In this document: positions 60,552 through 64,000 of the stretch, piece by piece
Layout: the number at the start of each line of letters is the position of its first letter
Numbering within the stretch: the first letter of the stretch is position 1
NCBI GenBank assembly: GCA_944393215.1
Contig: CALXZL010000005.1
Span: forward strand, 41,978 to 105,977
Direction: 5' to 3'
Length of the DNA stretch: 64,000 bases
DNA from: an uncultured Alphaproteobacteria bacterium
GTDB taxonomy: Bacteria > Pseudomonadota > Alphaproteobacteria > RF32 > CAG-239
Notes under the pieces: generated by a model
The model's input: only the letters and a program-made list of their open reading frames with translations
Database searches by the model: none
What the model was told of the DNA's origin: nothing
Position numbers and translations under genes: made by a program

Positions 60552-62215
60552 TATTTACCTCTCAATACGGCAATCAAAAATATTAAAGCGACACTTAAAA
60601 TAACATACATGAAATATCTGACGCCGGAATATACGTTTAACTTTGTTACGTTATTGATTAAAAATGCCGTGGTTTTGCTTATGGAATTAATTAAGGTTCG
60701 CTCTATTAATATAAAATCTACCAACAGCCATAAGATTCTTCCCAAAATGGTTAAAGGTGTAATAATCAGAAAATCAAAAATTGATTCAAATACGTCACTT
60801 TCCTGAATTTTTTCATTTGCATATGCTTGTTCCAAGCGGCGTAACGGATAAAAAAACAGAAATAATATAAACAACAGAAAACCGACTAAAAGTTCGTTCT
60901 GATATTTTTGATATTCGGGATATCCAAGCAATCCGCCGATGACAATCAGCGAAATCAGCATATACCATGTTGGATTTTTTAATAATGCCATTATTCTTTC
61001 ATCGGCATGAGATGTTCCGAAAAAAATTTGGCGAAAAATATGTGAACTTATCAATATTAAAATTCCGGCGCTGATAATGCTGATGACATATGGCGCAGAG
61101 GCTTGTGTTATCAAGATATAATGCACCAGCGCAAACAAAGATACGGTTATTATACCAAAACCAAATTTGGTGCCGCTGATAAAGCCGCCCATCTGTGATA
61201 CCTTCATTTCATGCGAGCTGGCATGATATACAAAAAACAAATTTAAGACAAAGAGATAACCGCCAAACAAAATCAACTGTTCAACCGTCTCAAATTTTGC
61301 CGAGAAAAAAAGCAAATTCATTAACCCGATACCGGTTAAAATTTGAGCAAAACCTATGGCTTTTTCTTTAATGTTATCGATGACTAAGGTTGTGTATATT
61401 CCGCAGAGCAGTGTCAAAATCGTCATTATTTTTAATAACGGTTCGGCATAGTCCGATACTGACATCAGAGGATAAAATTTATATAAAATTATTAATCCGG
61501 CAAACGGCGCCGAGCAAAAAAGAACATATGACAGACGATTGAAATTTAAAACACTTAAATCATAAAGTTGATTATGAAACATAAATAAACCGAGTTTTAA
61601 GCAAACCGAAAATGCCAATAAAACGGCAACCAAATCGCGATGTGCGCCCAACTTATCAAACTTGGGCAAGGCACTGAATTCCAAACTTCCGATATAGCCG
61701 TATGCCAAGCTGCAAACACTAAATAAACTCAAATCTGATAACAAATTATAAAATGCATATTTTTTGCGGGCATCCATATCATCTATGGTGCAAAAACCCA
61801 GAACGGTAATTAAGCAGCTGCAGATTAAAAGCTGCAACAAATTAACGGCACAGACAGCACCGGTAATTGCACATATATTCAGCATCACCAAGCTGCAAAA
61901 TCTTTGTTTTTTATTTTCTTCCGGATTGAAATTGGCTATCAACATTGACAACAGAGATAAAACATAAACGGGAAAAACTCGATTATAGCTACGGGCATTT
62001 GCCGATAAATCTATATCGACCTGCAAGCTCATGTATTTCAGCCAAGAAAATGCATGAATTTGGTCGGTACCGGATAGATAGTTTTTGCTTAAAATAAAGA
62101 AAACGGCTGCCGTGATCAGAAAGCTCAGCATGCCGATCATCCGATTGCCCCGTTTGGGAATCAGGATACTTCCGAAACTACCGCATATAGCTAAAATCAA
62201 TATACTGTTTATCAT
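60551..62215 (-). CDS. nuoL: NuoL-like subunit of complex I, strongly divergent
   Basis: 554 residues, shorter than the usual 600-700. About 15 membrane segments with a C-terminal long helix region (RRLEQAYANEKIQESDVFES). The antiporter motifs are mostly gone: no FVGWELVGLCS with its glutamate (LLICSCLITVLGF instead), no HAxFKALLFLxAG block (GGYLFVLNLFFVYHASSHEM instead). SDLSLFSVCSLAYGYIGSLEF keeps the GD..F...GSLDF outline, and SQMGGFI matches the IRKMGGL position. It is called NuoL by order and outline. The real function, proton pumping or structural, is open. Confidence 0.75.
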   Translation of the reverse strand: MINSILILAICGSFGSILIPKRGNRMIGMLSFLITAAVFFILSKNYLSGTDQIHAFSWLKYMSLQVDIDLSANARSYNRVFPVYVLSLLSMLIANFNPEENKKQRFCSLVMLNICAITGAVCAVNLLQLLICSCLITVLGFCTIDDMDARKKYAFYNLLSDLSLFSVCSLAYGYIGSLEFSALPKFDKLGAHRDLVAVLLAFSVCLKLGLFMFHNQLYDLSVLNFNRLSYVLFCSAPFAGLIILYKFYPLMSVSDYAEPLLKIMTILTLLCGIYTTLVIDNIKEKAIGFAQILTGIGLMNLLFFSAKFETVEQLILFGGYLFVLNLFFVYHASSHEMKVSQMGGFISGTKFGFGIITVSLFALVHYILITQASAPYVISIISAGILILISSHIFRQIFFGTSHADERIMALLKNPTWYMLISLIVIGGLLGYPEYQKYQNELLVGFLLFILFLFFYPLRRLEQAYANEKIQESDVFESIFDFLIITPLTILGRILWLLVDFILIERTLINSISKTTAFLINNVTKLNVYSGVRYFMYVILSVALIFLIAVLRGK

Positions 62216-62301
62216 TTTTACACCTTACAAAATCTGTTTCAGAATAGCAAAAACCTTGCTTTTTTAAAGCATTTCTTACAGGTTATAAAGATGTTTTAAA
62301 A

Positions 62302-62335
62302 TAAAAAAACCTCAGAATTTAATCTGAGGCTTTTA
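62302..62335 (-). terminator. Terminator of the DUF2934-like gene
   Basis: CCTCAGA ATTTAA TCTGAGG hairpin; T-run on the minus strand. Confidence 0.8.
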
Positions 62336-62352
62336 ATACTTTCCAAGAAATA

Positions 62353-62565
62353 TTATTTCTTTTTCTTAGAAGTTGTTGTCTTGCTGTTTGCAGATTTTTT
62401 AGCAGAAGAACTTTTGTTGCTGCTGCTTTTGGAAGCGGCTGTGTTTCCTGCTAATTGTTGCAAAGCCAAAGACCAGTTTTGCAAATCATTACCGTTTTGG
62501 CAACCGGAATTCAACCAGTTGAAATAAGCGGCTGTACGAATATCATTTTCAGTATAATTTTTCAT
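62353..62565 (-). CDS. Small DUF2934-like protein with Lys/Ser tail
   Basis: 70 residues. DIRTAAYFNWLNSGCQNGND then LQNWSLALQQL matches the outline of DUF2934 (R..AY..WE..G.P.G.D..HW..AE). The last 30 residues are Lys/Ser/Thr-rich (SSSAKKSANSKTTTSKKKK). Function unknown; it may bind nucleic acid by the tail. GGAGAAAAG precedes the ATG. Confidence 0.65.
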   Translation of the reverse strand: MKNYTENDIRTAAYFNWLNSGCQNGNDLQNWSLALQQLAGNTAASKSSSNKSSSAKKSANSKTTTSKKKK

Positions 62566-62662
62566 CTCTTTTCTCCAAAATTAAATCAATATAATTTTAT
62601 GCACTCAAATCTAAATATTTGATTAACATATTTATTATTTCTTCAAAAAAAAATAAAAAGCA

Positions 62663-62703
62663 TAAAAAAAAACACCGATTCCGAAGAATCGATGTTTTTT
62701 TGT
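62663..62703 (-). terminator. Terminator of the GT-like gene
   Basis: AACACCGATTC CGAA GAATCGATGTTTTTT hairpin with A- and T-runs on both sides. Confidence 0.8.
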
Positions 62704-62714
62704 TTTTGGGCAAA

Positions 62715-63554
62715 TTACCAGAGCTTTTTGTAAGTCTCGGTAATTTTTTTGCTCAATTCTCGCATGTCGGTCTTTTCATCGTAGCCGATTGCGAAAATTC
62801 GATATCCCTTCTCTTGGAAGGCTTCGGCAATTGCCGCCCAGTGTTCCACACCATTCGTATTATAGAGAATGATTTGCGGAATTTCCGGGAAGCAGAACAA
62901 GCCGATCCAAGTGTGGGTGCCGGCAATGCCAACCATAGCATCCAGCTCGGCGTACATGTTGAAGTACTCAACATGAGGCACTTTGCGGATGCCCAGAACT
63001 TCAGGATTTTCCGTCTGTCCGGGGATGTAGAGTTCATAGCCACGCTCTTCCATCCACTTCTGAAGCTGAAGTACTGTCTCCATGTCCTTTACTTTGTCAT
63101 AATGCTGCCCGAATACGTAGCGGACATTTTCAGCAAAAATGCCTGCAAGGACTTCGTGGGACAAAGACTGCTGTTGCGCGGTCAAACCACACTGTCCGTC
63201 CGTTAACCACTTTGCCGGAATAATCATGACGTTCTTTTTGTCTTGGAGCTGAGGATATTTCCTTCCGCTCTTGGCAATCGGCAACCGTATACCTGCTATC
63301 TGTTTCCAAAAACCGTCCGGCAAAGTTCCGGCTTTGAGTTCAGAAACTATATCGCGCCCAATCGGCATGCGACCTTCAGGCACGATTTTGAGTGATACAC
63401 CAAACGGAAGCAACATCGACGCGATGTTGGCTTTGTCAGCTCTTGTTTCGTCTGTGTTTTCTTTACGAGATGCCACTTCAATGTCTGTGTTTAACAAAAC
63501 CGATGCCGCGCACGCAAAAATCTCATGTCCAAATGAAGAATAAACTGTAATCAT
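62715..63554 (-). CDS. Hypothetical protein, possible GT-B glycosyltransferase, compositionally distinct
   Basis: 279 residues, no confident family. The C-terminal part (AELDAMVGIAGTHTWIGLFC, FPEIPQIILYNTNGVEHWAA) looks like the nucleotide-sugar-binding end of GT-B glycosyltransferases of the heptosyltransferase kind (D..VG..tg..hla...g.P.i.ly). Its GC content and codon use (GCCGGC, CTGCAG, GTGGG-type codons) look higher than most neighbours, suggesting transfer. It lies next to repeated tRNA 3' ends, a typical insertion place. Upstream is a 90-base AT-rich promoter region. Confidence 0.55.
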   Translation of the reverse strand: MITVYSSFGHEIFACAASVLLNTDIEVASRKENTDETRADKANIASMLLPFGVSLKIVPEGRMPIGRDIVSELKAGTLPDGFWKQIAGIRLPIAKSGRKYPQLQDKKNVMIIPAKWLTDGQCGLTAQQQSLSHEVLAGIFAENVRYVFGQHYDKVKDMETVLQLQKWMEERGYELYIPGQTENPEVLGIRKVPHVEYFNMYAELDAMVGIAGTHTWIGLFCFPEIPQIILYNTNGVEHWAAIAEAFQEKGYRIFAIGYDEKTDMRELSKKITETYKKLW

Positions 63555-63673
63555 AAAAAAAAATTTTTAGATGGTTAGTAATAATAGTCTTTATAATCTC
63601 TGTTCGGAGTAGTATATATCACAATTTTAACACCCTGTCAACACAAATAGACAAAAAAAATATTTTTTTGTAT

Positions 63674-63759
63674 CGGGTTCGAATCCCGAACGTCTCTTTA
63701 TACAAAAAAAAGCTCCGCTTTTGCAGAGCTTTTTACTAAATGGTGAGCGCGTCGGGATT
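63674..63759. repeat. 86-bp direct repeat with tRNA 3' end, copy 1
   Basis: Identical to 63894-63979 but for one base. It contains CGGGTTCGAATCCCGAACG, a hairpin AAAGCTC/GAGCTTT with A- and T-runs (tRNA terminator), and TGGTGAGCGCGTCGGGATT, the 3' end of the adjacent tRNA. After 63759 the tRNA sequence breaks off. Confidence 0.85.
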
Positions 63760-63893
63760 ACGCGGCTCGCCGCTCGTCGCTTTGGCATCTAAGCTTGCTT
63801 CGGGCGCTTCGCTGCCCTCTCTCGCTAAGATGTTACAAAGAGCTTGCAGATAAAAACGCAAAATCTTTTGCGTTTTTACTTAGCGCTCCCTTG
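63760..63893. other. GC-rich spacer between the direct repeats
   Basis: 134 bases of skewed composition (CGCGGCTCGCCGCTCGTCGC, GGGCGCTTCGCTGCC) with a terminator-like hairpin AAAACGCAAA ATC TTTTGCGTTTT at 63853-63878. No gene. It does not look like the neighbouring chromosome and may be a remnant of an insertion at the tRNA end. Confidence 0.5.
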
Positions 63894-63979
63894 CGGGTTC
63901 GAATCCCGAACGTCTCTTTATATAAAAAAAAGCTCCGCTTTTGCAGAGCTTTTTACTAAATGGTGAGCGCGTCGGGATT
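63894..63979. repeat. 86-bp direct repeat with tRNA 3' end, copy 2
   Basis: Second copy, 220 bases from the first. It runs into the genuine tRNA at 63961. Confidence 0.85.
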
Positions 63980-64000
63980 CGAACCCGAGACCCTTTGATT
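63961..64000 (-). tRNA. tRNA 3' part, probably tRNA-Lys (cut by window edge)
   Basis: On the minus strand the visible 40 bases end with the T-arm CTCGGGTTCGAATCCCGACG... then GCGCTCACCA, with CCA encoded. The acceptor strand CGCGCTC would pair with GAGCGCG beyond the window. The 3' side of the anticodon arm, AATCAAAGG, suits tRNA-Lys(UUU); the anticodon itself is outside, so the type is inferred. Confidence 0.8.

Noticed and set aside
63674-63700. A plus-strand tRNA from the GGGTTCGAATCCCGA T-arm-like sequence
   Set aside because: No matching acceptor, D or anticodon arms upstream; it is a repeat copy of a tRNA end.

Overview
The window looks like the chromosome of an AT-rich alphaproteobacterium with an anaerobic, possibly gut-associated lifestyle. 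The evidence is mixed gene content and signals. There is a GTTC/GAAC-N7-GAAC type LexA box, a TrcR (DUF1013) homologue, a 6S RNA gene just downstream of zapA, the order nuoL-nuoM-nuoN-birA-rnj, an efp/inositol-phosphatase pair, and an anaerobic ribonucleotide reductase (nrdD/nrdG) with NrdR boxes. The genus cannot be fixed from sequence alone.

Layout. 1-11407 (-) is one giant autotransporter adhesin of about 3,800 codons, cut by the left edge just before its last residue(s). It has chlamydial Pmp-like GGAI/FxxN repeats at the N-terminal end, long arrays of 57-60-residue passenger repeats, and a C-terminal beta-barrel. Next to it (11.6-13.2 kb, -) lies a decayed prophage cassette: a serine invertase, nested spanin genes, a holin and a decapitated S49 protease. 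A Fic AMP-transferase gene with its own strong promoter and repeated operator-like sites follows, then tRNA-Glu. 14.8-18.2 kb (-) holds tpx, a YibQ-like deacetylase gene and lysS. 18.3-23.5 kb holds an exported protein of unknown role, lexA, smpB, two cysteine-rich secreted proteins and a broken copy of one of them. 23.5-27 kb is the class III ribonucleotide reductase operon. Its glycyl-radical segment is encoded by a separate 70-codon gene. 27-29.8 kb has a TolC-like lipoprotein with a C-terminal Ig-like domain, divergent from a VirB8-like protein.

29.9-41.2 kb is mostly core metabolism and regulation on the minus strand: LOG-family hydrolase, tgt, phoB-like regulator, rpe, class II aldolase, transketolase, an rRNA uracil methyltransferase and a diguanylate cyclase. 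The Calvin/pentose-phosphate-type enzymes rpe, fba and tkt sit close together. 41.3-46.4 kb (+) carries a membrane protein, a YfgM-like TPR protein, bamB and der. 46.5-53.3 kb (-) carries trcR, two unknown proteins (one with a cyclase-like C-terminus), rpmE, an OmpA-like protein, a suhB-like gene that has lost metal ligands, efp and a ThiE-like protein. 53.3-55 kb (+) has a coiled-coil protein, zapA, 6S RNA and a YmdB-like phosphoesterase. 55.3-62.2 kb (-) is nuoL-nuoM-nuoN-birA-rnj, where the three antiporter-like subunits lack most of the conserved charged residues of proton-pumping complex I. The right end has a DUF2934-like small protein, a compositionally distinct gene, and an 86-bp direct repeat built around tRNA 3' ends.

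Points of most interest: the unusual NuoL/M/N set; the invertase plus inverted repeats in front of the giant adhesin; the split NrdD with textbook NrdR boxes; the catalytically dead SuhB-like protein; the Fic gene with operator repeats; and a repeated leader/signal-peptide cassette shared by positions 20.4 kb and 55.1 kb.
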